Source: Hydnum rufescens UP504 | Lineage: Eukaryota; Basidiomycota; Agaricomycetes; Cantharellales; Hydnaceae | DNA length: 41,750 nucleotides | Assembly: GCA_014904985.1 (NCBI GenBank) | Contig: MU129200.1 | Coordinates: 1 to 41,750, forward strand | Direction: 5' to 3' | Shown here: positions 32,325 to 41,750 of the stretch, piece by piece | Position numbering within the stretch: position 1 is the stretch's first letter | How the letters are laid out: each line of letters begins with the position of its first letter | Notes under the pieces: model-generated | Database searches by the model: none | Seen by the model: the letters and a program-made list of their open reading frames with translations, nothing else | Told to the model about the DNA's origin: nothing | Translations under genes and position numbers: made by a program

Positions 32325-33459
32325 TGATTCGCATAGTGGGCTACCAGTGGCTTTGTCTCAACAACCTTGAAGATGACTTAGCTCCAGATGGCTTATAGAT
32401 AGACTGTTCTTTAGAGGCAAGCAGAAAAGTTGACAGTGGTTGACAGTGATGATTTCCAGAGAGGAGATGATTGTGTGGGGATACAGGAAATCTACCAGCT
32501 TTTATACCTTTCTGAAGGTGGCTGTGTTTAAGAAATATGACTCCCTCATGGGTGAGTCATATGTGAGTCATAGGTGAGAACAAAAGAAAATAACAAGATG
32601 ATGTCATAATGCGGTCATAGCTGAGTCATGCATAAGGAGAACAAAAGGAATCATGAGGAGGTGATGTCATAGTGATGTCATTCATAAAGAGAACAAAAGG
32701 AATCATGAGGAGGGGTGATGTCACCAATTTGCTGAGCATGTGGAATGCTTGGAGCATGTGGTCACTGAGCATGTGGAGCATTATGGAGGCGAAATGAAAG
32801 GATATCTCCGGGTTTTGGAGATTAATTTGAGCATAATCCAGTGCTTAAGGTGTTTTGTTGTTGGTTGATAATGGGGACAAGTGCATGGGATGGGATTTGA
32901 TGCAGAAACAGCAGTTTGCATCCGTAATAGACGTTCTTGGTATCATTAGATGTGGACTTTTAACAGCTTTCTGGGCACAGTGGTTCTGAGCAGATCTGGT
33001 GTAAACTGACAGAGAAATTCATTTTTTACTGATGGGTGTTGATTCTGATAGTAATATCGTTCTGTAGAGTTCAGTTTTGATCTGTTCTTCACGTGCTCAG
33101 TACCGTTGGATGCGAACTTTTGATATCTTTCTAGGCGAAGTTGTTCCGAGGGGATCGGATGCGAACTGAGGGAGAAATCCATCTTTTACTGGAAATCCTG
33201 TATTTTGATAGTAAAATTGGCCTGGAGAGTGCAGTTTTGGTCCGTTAGACTTGTGTTTGGCACCGTTTGAAAGGTGTGAATTGTAGCTTTCTAAGCGTTA
33301 TATGGGCGTACCTCTCCGATCAAAACTGACGGAGTTATAGAATGAATTCGATTTCTGCGCATAGCTGTAATTAATTTTGTAATTGGTCATGTGATCGTCC
33401 AAAGGCTGGGAGTGATGTGATTTTGCATTTTCTGATACTGGATGTTTGTATCTTCCACA
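32325..33459 (-). repeat. left inverted arm (about 1.1 kb)
   Basis: Reverse complement of 37640-38735 at roughly 95 percent by eye. It contains about three diverged tandem units of about 155 bp (32945-33350) sharing ..TTTTGATCTG.. and ..AGCTTTCT.. blocks, which produce apparent but meaningless open frames. A GTGATGTCAT..GAGAACAAAAGGAATCATGAGG block is also repeated (32580-32710). The inner end stops at an H1 hairpin of copy Y. Confidence 0.8.
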
Positions 33460-33730
33460 ATGCAAAAGGAGCAGCACAAGCTGCTCCTTTTGTGTTGCTG
33501 TATGTATAGAAATTCAAAAAAAAAAAAACTTTGTAGTACCACACACCCACTTTGGTGGGTGTGTGGTACTTGGTTGTACTGTGGTCAGGTGTTGGGTTTT
33601 GCACATGTCATCATTTGGGCAGGTGGTTTGTTTCTTGGGTTTCGTTTCATGGGTGGGTTGCCATTCTCATGGCAGGGTCATGCAACTCAGTCAGCCACAA
33701 ATGTAGGTCTAGTTAGATATTACGAGCCTT
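33460..33730 (-). repeat. copy Y, single hairpin unit
   Basis: One H1 hairpin (near 33462-33492, GCAAAAGGAGCAGC paired with GCTGCTCCTTTTGT) and one H2 hairpin (near 33537-33569), followed by an exon-like part up to segment A. CpG-poor. Orientation as in the other minus-strand arrays. Confidence 0.65.
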
Positions 33731-34090
33731 GCATTTATATAGTCTAACTAGAGGTTTTGATGCTGGGGCCCCTGGGGCCGGCTAACATGATTTCCATGAT
33801 CAAGGCAGGGGCCCCCAGGGGCCCCTGTGTGGGACTTAGACTGGCCACAGAACTTCAATATATTGGGTTAGGTGCCTTCTTCAGTCACCTAATCTCAGAC
33901 TTGCACAGTGGGCCATACACGCTTATCCGGGATAATATGTTCCATTTATGATTATTTATTTATTTATTATCACTGCTACCCCCAGTCAGCAGGGTTTCAT
34001 TCGGCATTTCCATGTTTCATTCTTACGGAGTTGTATATTATTTATTTATTTATTTATTTAAAAATTCACCACACCCACTGGGGTGTGGTA
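33731..34090. repeat. copy Y, segments A and B (empty retrotransposon site)
   Basis: Segments A (33731-33864) and B (33865-34090) are contiguous here, whereas in copy X they are parted by the retrotransposon. This gives the pre-insertion sequence ..CAATATATTGGGTTAGG... Ends with the hairpin CCACACCCACTGGGGTGTGG and the TA used by the pogo-like element. Confidence 0.85.
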
Positions 34091-36975
34091 CAGTCATCTA
34101 CCGTTCCTTGCATCAGAAGTTGTAGATCATGAATGAAGTCACCCTCAGACATTTTGGGGGGGTTCTATTGTCCGGGATGTGTACCATAGCTATTTAGCAT
34201 TGCTTATCCTATGCTACAGCTTGATTCATAAATGGGAGTGCAAGAAATTGAGAGTTTGGTGGGAGTAGGGGTATTTTGGATGTATCGGTCCTTGCATCAA
34301 CCAATACTGCGAACTAAGAACCATCTTCATCATCACTTTCAGATGAAGACTTGTCATCTACTGCAGCACCCAGCTTGCTGGCCCCCTCTTGGGCACTTCC
34401 AGGGCCCTCCAACACCGCCCACACATCTTTTCTCTTCAAGGCATCTGGTTTCTTTGGCAGAACACGACCCTCCTCCTGGCAATGTGTTAATTCCTCCTTC
34501 CATTGCAACTCCACAGCTTCGTTCTTCTTTTTTGCAGTCTCCCATGCTTGGGCCCGAATATTTGCTGATGCACCCTTCACAGCTGCATTCCTTTTTCCTT
34601 GCATGTGATGGTCCTTAGCGGCCTTTTTCCGAGCGTCCTTTGCCAATTTTCCTGCCTCCGCCCTTGCAACACGGTCAAGAAAATCCTCATGCGTGACCAC
34701 TTCACCCTCTACTGCAAGTTTAATGCGGTGTGATGATTTTTGTTTCTTCTCTCGGTGTGCAAGTTGGCGACATGACCACTCCACTTGAAAGGAAGCCAGT
34801 GCAAGGTGCCCATTACTGACATCCTGCATGTCTTCTAGAGCCTCAATCCGACGCTTTGCCCCCTGGAGGTCAGAACACAACTGGCAGACCTCAGTCCCTA
34901 GTTCATGTCCATTGTGCGCGGGACTAGGGGATGGTGTTTCAGCACGACTCCAGTCTATTTTGGCAACTCTTTATGTTTTTGATACATGAAAGGTGGGAGG
35001 GTTGATGATGCCTTCAGCGGGGAAGACCTAACAAGGAAGCTGACGGATGATGACATCAGGGTTGTGCGAAGGCGCTGTGGTGTGGAAGGGTTGCGGAGCA
35101 TAGGGTCGATAACAAGGCCGTGAGGGACTGATGGACTGCCAGGGGCTGTTGTAGTCCCATCTTCGTGTGGATGGATCTCATCCAAGACCTGATGGTATGT
35201 GCCAATAAGCCACTTGACAGGAGTCGCCACTGGGAGGACAAGGGTGCCGGTGATTGAGTGTTCAAGGGCAGGAGCCATCTGTGTGGTCATGATCTTGTCA
35301 GGATTAAGAGGGTAGATGCCTGTCTTCTGAAATGCCTGGCGAATATTTGACTCGGTGAAGCCTTTCAGGTGAGCTTTCGCATAGATTAAGAGGAAGTCAT
35401 CCTTGGTAACCTTTTGCCCAGTCTCTCGCTCCCATTCATCCAGTGCCGCTGACCATGAGCCCTTCACCACAGCAAAGATTACCACATCAAGACCTTGAAG
35501 AACATGGGTGGTATGTGGCAGATAGCATATAATGACTATGAGATGGCGATGGGCCTTGTCGATAAATTCTTTGGAGTAATGAGACACATGCCCATCAAGA
35601 ATTAGGAGGCAGCATTCACTAGGGTGAGCAAGTTTTGATTTGGTTTGGTTATCAAAATCTTTAAGGTAGTTGACAGCGAGCTTGTTTTCTGTCCAGCCCT
35701 TCGGGGTGCATGAGATCCTGTGAGGATCATGTAAGTATGGTTCATAGGGGGTTCATATACAGTGCATACGATGCTTTTACAGGATTGTTGCATACCCAAC
35801 CTGCACTGAGTTGCTTTGCCTTAAAGATGACAACGGGTTTGAGGTATGTACCATCTGCACAGATAGTGTCCAGGACAGTAATATTCTCCCGACCACCTCC
35901 ACGTGTTGCGTGCTGTGTTTTGGTCCTCTTGCACACAGCTACTCACAGTGGCTGACCTTTGCCAATGGGGAAACCTGTCTCATTGAAGCCATATGTGTTT
36001 TTGGGTTCGATTTTGTACTCCGTGACAGTCTTCTGCAGTAGGGTGAACCAGCCTGTGATGGTAGTAGGGTTGACTGCATTGGCACGGACAGTATCAAGTG
36101 ATGCACCCCACTTCATTGAGATGCGGTCCCCATGTTGGGTGAGGAAGCGGTCCAACCATCGCTTCCCTAGCTGTGTGATATGGTGTTTATTAATGTGGAT
36201 CATCTTGAGTGCATATTTCTCCATTAACTCATGGGTGAGAGGGAAGCCACGGTCTGCCATAGACATGATGAACTCGCACAGCAACTCCTCCTGCAACTCG
36301 GTAAGATGAGCTTTGTTCTGAGCATTTGAGTCACATTGGGTTGTACCACCATTATAGAGTCTAGTGATAGTACTGTACAAGTACCCTTTCCCATGTTTTT
36401 GGGTGAATGCGCGGATTGATGGTTTGGGTGTCCCTGCTAGGCTTGCCTTCTCCACCTCAGCCTTGTAGGCCTCAAGAAGGTCTTTTTTTTCTTGGTTGCA
36501 TGCGATGGAGGCCTTGACTTCCTTCCGTGCTATTGATTCAGGTTGGCCAACCATTTTTCCAAGTTGGGGAAGCAAATGTGGGAGGATTGAAGTGGAATTT
36601 TTTTTTCCCTAATTGGACACCTTAATTTGAACCCTTTCCTCCTTTGGCACAATTCAAAAATACTTTGACCAATAGTAAATGTCAGTCCCATGCATATGAT
36701 CTCTGGGTTCTCAAAGGTTCCAGGCCCAAACCTGAGTGTGCAGATGAGGTAGAGGCCAAGTAGCCACCTATCCCACTGTGAAAACTAGCCAGAACTAGTG
36801 TAATTACACCATATCTCATCACACACACTTCCAATTCACACCAAACTGTGTACACAGCATGTCCATACATTTTTTAATTGTTAAATGGAGGTCTCATGGG
36901 AGGCAGAGCAAAAGTTGAGAAGATACAGGTACCTGATGCAAGGAACAGTATGATGCAAGGAATGGTGGATGACTG
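34091..36975 (-). mobile_element. pogo-like DNA transposon
   Basis: A 2885-bp element bounded by 25-bp terminal inverted repeats starting CAGTCATC (34091-34115 and 36951-36975, with two mismatches) and flanked by TA (34089-34090, 36976-36977). A CAG start and TA duplication are typical of pogo-type Tc1/mariner elements. It carries one transposase gene on the minus strand. GATGCAAGGAA is repeated just inside the right end, and CCTTGCATCA recurs near 34288. The site without it is present in copy X at 30361. Confidence 0.88.
34314..36575 (-). pseudogene. pogo-like transposase (DDE_1), inactivated
   Basis: Read from 36575 downwards: a helix-turn-helix, CENP-B-like DNA-binding part (RAFTQKHGKGYLYSTITRLY and GKRWLDRFLTQHG), then the DDE_1 catalytic domain. 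An intron at 35718-35769 (GTATGC..CACAG) joins PVKAS to CTPKGWTENKLAVNYL. The second catalytic Asp is in LILDGHVSH and the third in LQGLDVVIF. The first is replaced: FNETGF reads Asn (codon 35982-35984) where the family has Asp. An in-frame TGA lies at 35943-35945. A one-base frame change near 34955 parts the catalytic domain from a charged, coiled-coil-like tail (34880-34314). Both the Asn codon and the stop can be explained by single CpG transitions. The protein would act in the nucleus by cutting and pasting its element; this copy cannot. Confidence 0.85.
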
Positions 36976-37616
36976 TACTGTCTGTAGAAATCCAAGAAAA
37001 AAAACTACTTACCACACCCGCTTGTGTGGTACCATCCATAGAAATTTAAAAAAAAACTATCTAGTAGCACCACACACCTGCTTGGACGGGTGTGTGGTAC
37101 GGGGGCGTGGCCTTCACCATTGGGCGGGTTGCTGTTGGGGTGGGTCGTCATTTTGGGCGCTCCGGCTTGGATTCTACAATAATACCATACATTAATAAAA
37201 AAAATTTGAAGGCATGCAAAAGGAGCAGCTTGCGCTGCTCCTTTTGCATCGCTGTATGTATAGAAATTCCAAAAAAAATTACCTAGTAGCACCACACACC
37301 CGCTTGGGCAGGTGTGTGGTACTGGGGGCATGGCCTTCACCATTGGGCGGGTTGCTGTTGGGGTGGGTTGTTGTTTCGGGTGCTCCGGCTTGGATCCTAC
37401 AATAATAGCATATGTTAGTAAAAAAAAAATTTGAAGGCATGCAAAAGGAGCAGCGCAAGCTGCTCCTTTTGCGTTGCTGTACATATAGAAATTCAAAAAA
37501 AAAATTACCTAGTAGCACCACACACCCGCTTGGGCAGGTGTGTGGTACCGGGGGCGTGGCCTTCACCATTGGGCGGGTTGCTGTTGGGGTGGGTCGTTGT
37601 TTCGGGCGCTCCGGCC
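36976..37616 (-). repeat. copy Y array, hairpin/intron-like units
   Basis: H2 hairpins near 37012-37034, 37071-37100, 37290-37321 and 37517-37548 alternate with H1 hairpins near 37217-37250 and 37440-37472. Layout, orientation and spacer sequence match array X (GGCATGGCCTTCAC..TTGGGCGGGTTGCTG). Ends abruptly at GCTCCGGC, followed by the E1-type terminal motif at 37617 instead of the usual TTGGATCC. Confidence 0.7.
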
Positions 37617-37632
37617 AGGCTGGTCAGTCACT
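37617..37632 (+). repeat. E1-type terminal motif
   Basis: CAGGCTGGTCAGTCAC is identical to the first 16 bases of E1. It interrupts an array unit after GCTCCGGC, suggesting that another element with E1-like ends starts here and runs right. I found no partner end. Confidence 0.6.
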
Positions 37633-37639
37633 TTTCCGC

Positions 37640-38735
37640 TGTGGAAGATAAAAACATCCAGTATCAGAAAATGCGAAATCACACCACTCCCAGCCTTTGG
37701 ATGATCACATGACCAATTACGAAATTAATTACGGCTATGCGCAGAAATCGAATTCGTTCTATAACTCTGTCAGTTTTGATCGGAGAGGTACACCCATATA
37801 ACGCTTAGAAAGCTACGATTCACACCTTTCGAACGGTACCAAACACAAGTCAAACAGACCAAAACTGCACTCTCCAGGCCAATTTTACTACCAAAATCCG
37901 GAATTTCCAGTAAAAAATGGATTTCTCCATCAGTTCGCATTCAATCCTCTCGGAACAACCGCGCCTAGAACGATATAAAAAATCCGCATCTGACGGTACC
38001 GAGCACGCGAAGAACAGATCAAAACTGAACTCTACAGAGCAATATTACTATCAGAATCAACACCCATCAGTAAAAAATGAATTTCTCTGTCAGTTTACAC
38101 CAGATCTTCTCGGAACCACTGCGCCCAGAAAGCTGTGAGAGATCTGCATCTAATGATACCAAGAACATCTATTACGGATGCAAACTGCTGTTTCTGCATC
38201 GAATCCCATCCCATGCACTTGTCCCCATTATCAGCCAACAACAAAACACCTTAACCACTGGACTATGCTCAAATTAATCTCCAAAACCCGGAGATATCCT
38301 TTCATTTCGCCTCCAGAATGCTCCACATGGTCAGTGACCACATGCTCCAAGCATTCCACATGCTCAGCAAATTGGTGACATCACTATGACATCCCCCCTC
38401 ATGATTTCTTTTGTTCTCTTTATGCATGACTCAGCTATGACCGCATTATTACATCATCTTGTTATTTTTCTTTTGTTCTCACCTATGACTCACATATGAC
38501 TCACCCATGGGGGAGTCATATTTCTTAAAACACAGCCACCTTCAGAAAGGTATAAAAGCTGGTAGATTTCCTGTACCCACACACAATCATCTCCTCTGGA
38601 AATCATTACTGTCAACCACTGTCAACTTTTCTGCTTGCCTCTAAAGAACAGTCTATCTATAAGCCATCTGGAGCTAAGTCATCTTCAAGGTTGTTGAGAC
38701 AAAGCCACTGGTAGCCCTCTACACGAATCACTTAG
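37640..38735 (+). repeat. right inverted arm (about 1.1 kb)
   Basis: Counterpart of 32325-33459 in opposite orientation, with the same tandem units (37740-38170) and the same ends (TGTGGAAGATA inside, AGTGATTCG-complement outside). The two arms enclose copy Y with its pogo-like element. Confidence 0.8.
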
Positions 38736-38984
38736 GCTATTGCACGGGGTTTCAAAACCCACAGGTTTTGACCCCGTGGGGGAAATCCCTGGGGGTGGGA
38801 GTACCAATGTGGACCTGTGCCTAAAACCCGCCAAGAACCCGCCATCCCTGGGAATATGCAGGCGGGTTTTGAAACCACCAGAGGCTGTAAGTGGATGTAT
38901 CTCAACATCAAAATTCATATCTCCTGTCCACTGTTAGGCAACCAATTATTTTATTAATTAATTAATTATTATTATAGACACATT
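38736..38984. other. non-coding, small hairpin
   Basis: Begins with a stem CACGGGGT..CAAAACC / GGTTTTGACCCCGTG at 38743-38778, then a Gly-coding-like GGGGG run and a second pair AAAACCCGCC / GGCGGGTTTT (38823-38870), ending in (ATTA)n. It may be a short foldback element; no gene is seen. Confidence 0.45.
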
Positions 38985-40715
38985 TACATTAGTAAGGAAA
39001 AAAATTCAACAAAAGAGCACCATAATATAAAATGTAACTGAATGTTGCCACACCTGCCGAAGTGGTGTGGCACCATATGTATTTTGTCATTGATACTCGG
39101 GGTTGGGGTCTTGGGTGGCATTCTTCAGGTGGGGTTGTGCAGAGGGAGAGAGGACCTATAATAATAAATACATTAGTAAAAAAAAAAGAACACAAGCAAT
39201 GCCAAAAGAGCAGCTAGTGCTGCTCTTTTGGCACCATGGTACACACTGTAATAAAAACAAACACACACCTAATATTGCCACACACCCGCTTCGGCGGGTG
39301 TGTGGCTCCGTATTTGAGGCCACCTCATTGTATTGGTTGCGAATAGTCGAGAGTCAGGGTCTTGGGTGGCTGCGCGCATGCCCGTATTTCGCCCGGGCCT
39401 TGCCCATGGATTCTTTGGATGGGGGTTTTGCAGAGTGAGAAAACCTAGAATAGTGCGTATGTTAGTTTTAAAAAAATAACAAAAGCAACGCCAAAAGAGC
39501 AGCCGGGGCTGCTCTTTTGGTGTCATTGTACACCCCGTAATAAAAAAAACACATACCTAATATTGCCACACACCCACCAAAGCAGGTGTGTGGCACCGTA
39601 CTTGTTTTGTCGTCATATGGGTTGTGGGTACTCGAGAGTCGGGATCTTGGGTGGCTGCGCACTCCTGTGTTTCGTGGTGCATTGTCTGTGCATTCTCCGG
39701 GTTGGGTTTCACGGAGGGAGAAAGAACCTAGAGTAATTAAATACATTAGTAAAAAAAAATAACACAAGCAATGCCAAAAGAGCAGCTGGTGCTGCTCTTT
39801 TGGCATTGTAATACACCCCATAATTTTAAAAAACAGACCTAATACATCCACCGAAGTGGGTGTGTGGTGCCGTACTTGATTTGTCATTGTGGGGGTTGGG
39901 GATACGCAAGGGTTGAGGTCCTGGGTGGCTGCGCGCATGCCCATATTTCGCCCGGGCCTTGTCCACAGATTCTTTGGATAGGGGTTTCACAGAGTGAGGA
40001 AACCTAGAATAGCGCATATGTTAGTTTAAAAAAAATAACAAAAGCAATGGCAAAAGAGCAGCCGGGGCTGCTCTTTTGGCGTCGTCGTACACCCCATAAT
40101 AAAAAAACACATACCTAATATTGCCACACACCCACCAAAGTGGGTGTGTGGCGCCGTACTTGTTTCGTCGTTGTATGGGTTGTGGTCACTCGAGAGTCGG
40201 GTCTTGGGTGGCTGCGCACTCCTGTATTTCGTGGTGCATTGTCTGTGCATTCTCCGGATTGGGTTTCATGGAGAGAAAAAGAACCTAGAATAATTAAATA
40301 TGTTAGTAAAAAAAAATAGCATAAGCAATGCCAAGAGAGCAGCTGGTGCTGCTCTTTTGCCGTCGTAATACACCCTGTAATTTAAAAAAACTGACCTAAT
40401 ACACCCACCGAAGTGGGTGTGGCGCCGTACTTGATTTGTCATTGTAGGGGTTGGGGTTGAAGTGCTGGGTGGCTGCGTGCACTCCCATATTTCGCTCTGG
40501 GCCTTGTCTGCGCATAATCTGGCTGGGGTTTCGCAGAGGGAGAGAGGATCTAGAATAATGAATTTGTTAGTAAAAAAAAACAACACAAGCAACACCAGAA
40601 GAGCAGCTGTTGCTGCTCTTTTGGCGTCGCCATACACCCCAGATAAAAAACTTACCTAATAGTGCCACACACCCACTGCGGCGGGTGTGTGGCACCATCT
40701 CGTGCTTGCTTCAGG
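38985..40715 (-). repeat. array E3, hairpin/intron-like units
   Basis: Six to seven units read on the minus strand. Intron-like segments are uniform in length: 40285-40395 (111 bp), 40004-40114 (111), 39728-39838 (111), 39445-39556 (112), 39156-39268 (113). Each starts GT and ends TCTAG or TATAG after ACTAAC-like motifs, with H1 in the middle (39201-39232, 39490-39521, 39773-39804, near 40050-40079, 40330-40361, 40592-40625). H2 hairpins: 39047-39071, 39277-39306, 39565-39594, a worn one near 39846-39870, 40123-40152, near 40401-40422, and 40662-40695. Exon-like lengths vary (154, 170, 165, 171, 176 bp), so a common protein phase is not kept. Adjoins the palindrome at 40746. Confidence 0.75.
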
Positions 40716-40745
40716 TGGCCTTAGTAGAATCGGACAAGATTCAAC

Positions 40746-40928
40746 GCTGGCGATTGCCGGCCTCAAAAAAGCGCCCAGTACAAGGCTCATATAAATAGAT
40801 AATAGATACACATAGAATAATACTAAATATGTATATTGAGTATTCTATGTGTAGGTATCTATTATCTATTTATATGAGCCTTGTACTGCCCCTACTTGGG
40901 CGCTTTTTTGAGACCGGCAATCGCCAGC
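40746..40928. repeat. 183-bp imperfect palindrome
   Basis: Arms GCTGGCGATTGCCGG..CAAAAAAGCGCCCA and their complement pair over most of the length, with small gaps and a central AT-rich loop. Each arm has CATATAAATAGATAATAG, a good TATA-like sequence. The outer ends resemble those of the E1 palindrome (CGGCAATTGCCGG, AAGCGCCCAAGT). It stands to array E3 as the E1 palindrome stands to its left array, but no right-hand array follows. Confidence 0.8.
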
Positions 40929-41750
40929 ATTATAGTAATGTAGATGGATCTTTTATATCCTACATTTTCAATAGGTTTTTTCTTGTATAAGTCTTGGTTG
41001 TCAAGCAACACCCACTTTGGATTACATTTGTTAGGTGGAGTCAAGAGAATCTGTAGAAGGTTTCGACGAGGCACAGATATGTTCTCTGGAACGTGGAGGA
41101 AAGGACAAATTCAATTTCGAGGTCATGACGTAATGTGGGTCGATTGTTGAACGGTTTCTCCGAACTCGTACGTTGTCCAATCGACCTTTTTTGTCTTTAT
41201 AATGCCATCAATGCGACTTGGGGATTTGGGAAATAACGGATGATCATATGGGATTCGGGTGGTAATGGTTCAGGATAAGAGATATCCGAATTGCCGGTAA
41301 ATGATCGTGTGAAGTTCCAATGGCATGGTGAACACTTTTGATTTGTACTTGGGGATAGTCGTTCGATTTGCTTTTATGTCATTTTTGCATCCATAGGTCT
41401 GTGATCATGTGGTCAACTTTTATTTCGCTTAGGCTCCCATGAGTTCGGATTCTTCATTGATCAACAGGGTCCTTATTTCACATTTCACTATTGTTCCCTT
41501 TGGGTAGAAGTGGAGGTGAGGTTTATTTCGTAATTGATTAATATGATGATTGGGATCGCGTGGGTAATATGGGTGGGGGCACTCTTCATCCTCCAAGTCT
41601 CCAAATACTACAATAAATGAATGATCTGAATGAGGGCGACATCTGAGCTGAAGTCTTTGATTCGGATTTGATTCCAGGTGAGGACATAGAAGTGTTCGTT
41701 GTTGTTTTTGGCGTCGGGATAAAATTGTCCAAATTCCCCTACTTGTAGCG
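40929..41750. other. no supported gene
   Basis: AT-rich, apparently unique sequence after array E3. Only short open frames are present (for example 40944-41150) and none has a recognisable motif. The window may end within or near the next gene's flank. Confidence 0.5.

Noticed and set aside
32946..33182. Pair of similar small proteins (also 37917-38138)
   Set aside because: Both come from the inverted arms and fall in diverged tandem repeats; similarity reflects DNA duplication, not conserved coding.

Overview
The window reads as a filamentous basidiomycete (Agaricomycetes-like) nuclear contig. Genes on the left carry short introns (41-85 bp, GTRNGT...AG), and the products are typical of that group: an HMG-box regulator, an FHA-RING ubiquitin ligase of the Dma1 type and a NACHT-WD40 protein. 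The rest is a nest of transposable elements. Two runs of 25 N and a 63-base G run mark assembly weak points. I saw no rRNA, tRNA or CRISPR.

Layout. 1-11.7 kb is gene-bearing: HMG-box gene (1364-4023), FHA-RING gene (5824-7748) and a NACHT-WD40 gene (9152-11746) whose WD40 tail is cut short where an LTR-like sequence begins. From 12 kb onward everything is mobile or repetitive. A chromodomain Ty3/gypsy retrotransposon (12513-30136; LTRs 12513-13059 and 28518-30136) carries a decayed gag, a protease-RT-RNaseH-integrase pol and a 2.6 kb post-pol open region. It sits inside one copy (X) of an older repeat. A second copy (Y, 33.5-37.6 kb) keeps the uninterrupted site. Y in turn holds a pogo-like DNA transposon (34091-36975, TA duplication) whose empty site survives in X. 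Y is flanked by 1.1 kb inverted arms (32325-33459 and 37640-38735).

The most unusual object is a 4.9 kb element (E1, 16259-21152) lodged between gag and pol. It has imperfect terminal inverted repeats, an exact 8-bp target duplication (GATGACCA), a perfect 651-bp palindrome at its heart, and divergent tandem arrays on each side. Each array unit holds an intron-like segment with a GAGCAGC hairpin (H1) and an exon-like segment ending in a CCACACACCCGC hairpin (H2) close to the 5' splice site. The stems change in step on both sides between units, as expected for selected secondary structure. Related arrays lie at 31.0-31.8, 33.5-33.6, 37.0-37.6 and 39.0-40.7 kb; the last abuts a related palindrome. 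The sequence of copies in X and Y is worn by CpG-to-TpG/CpA change, whereas E1 is not. I do not recognise this family. Its splicing, bidirectional transcription and mobilisation are inferences from sequence only.
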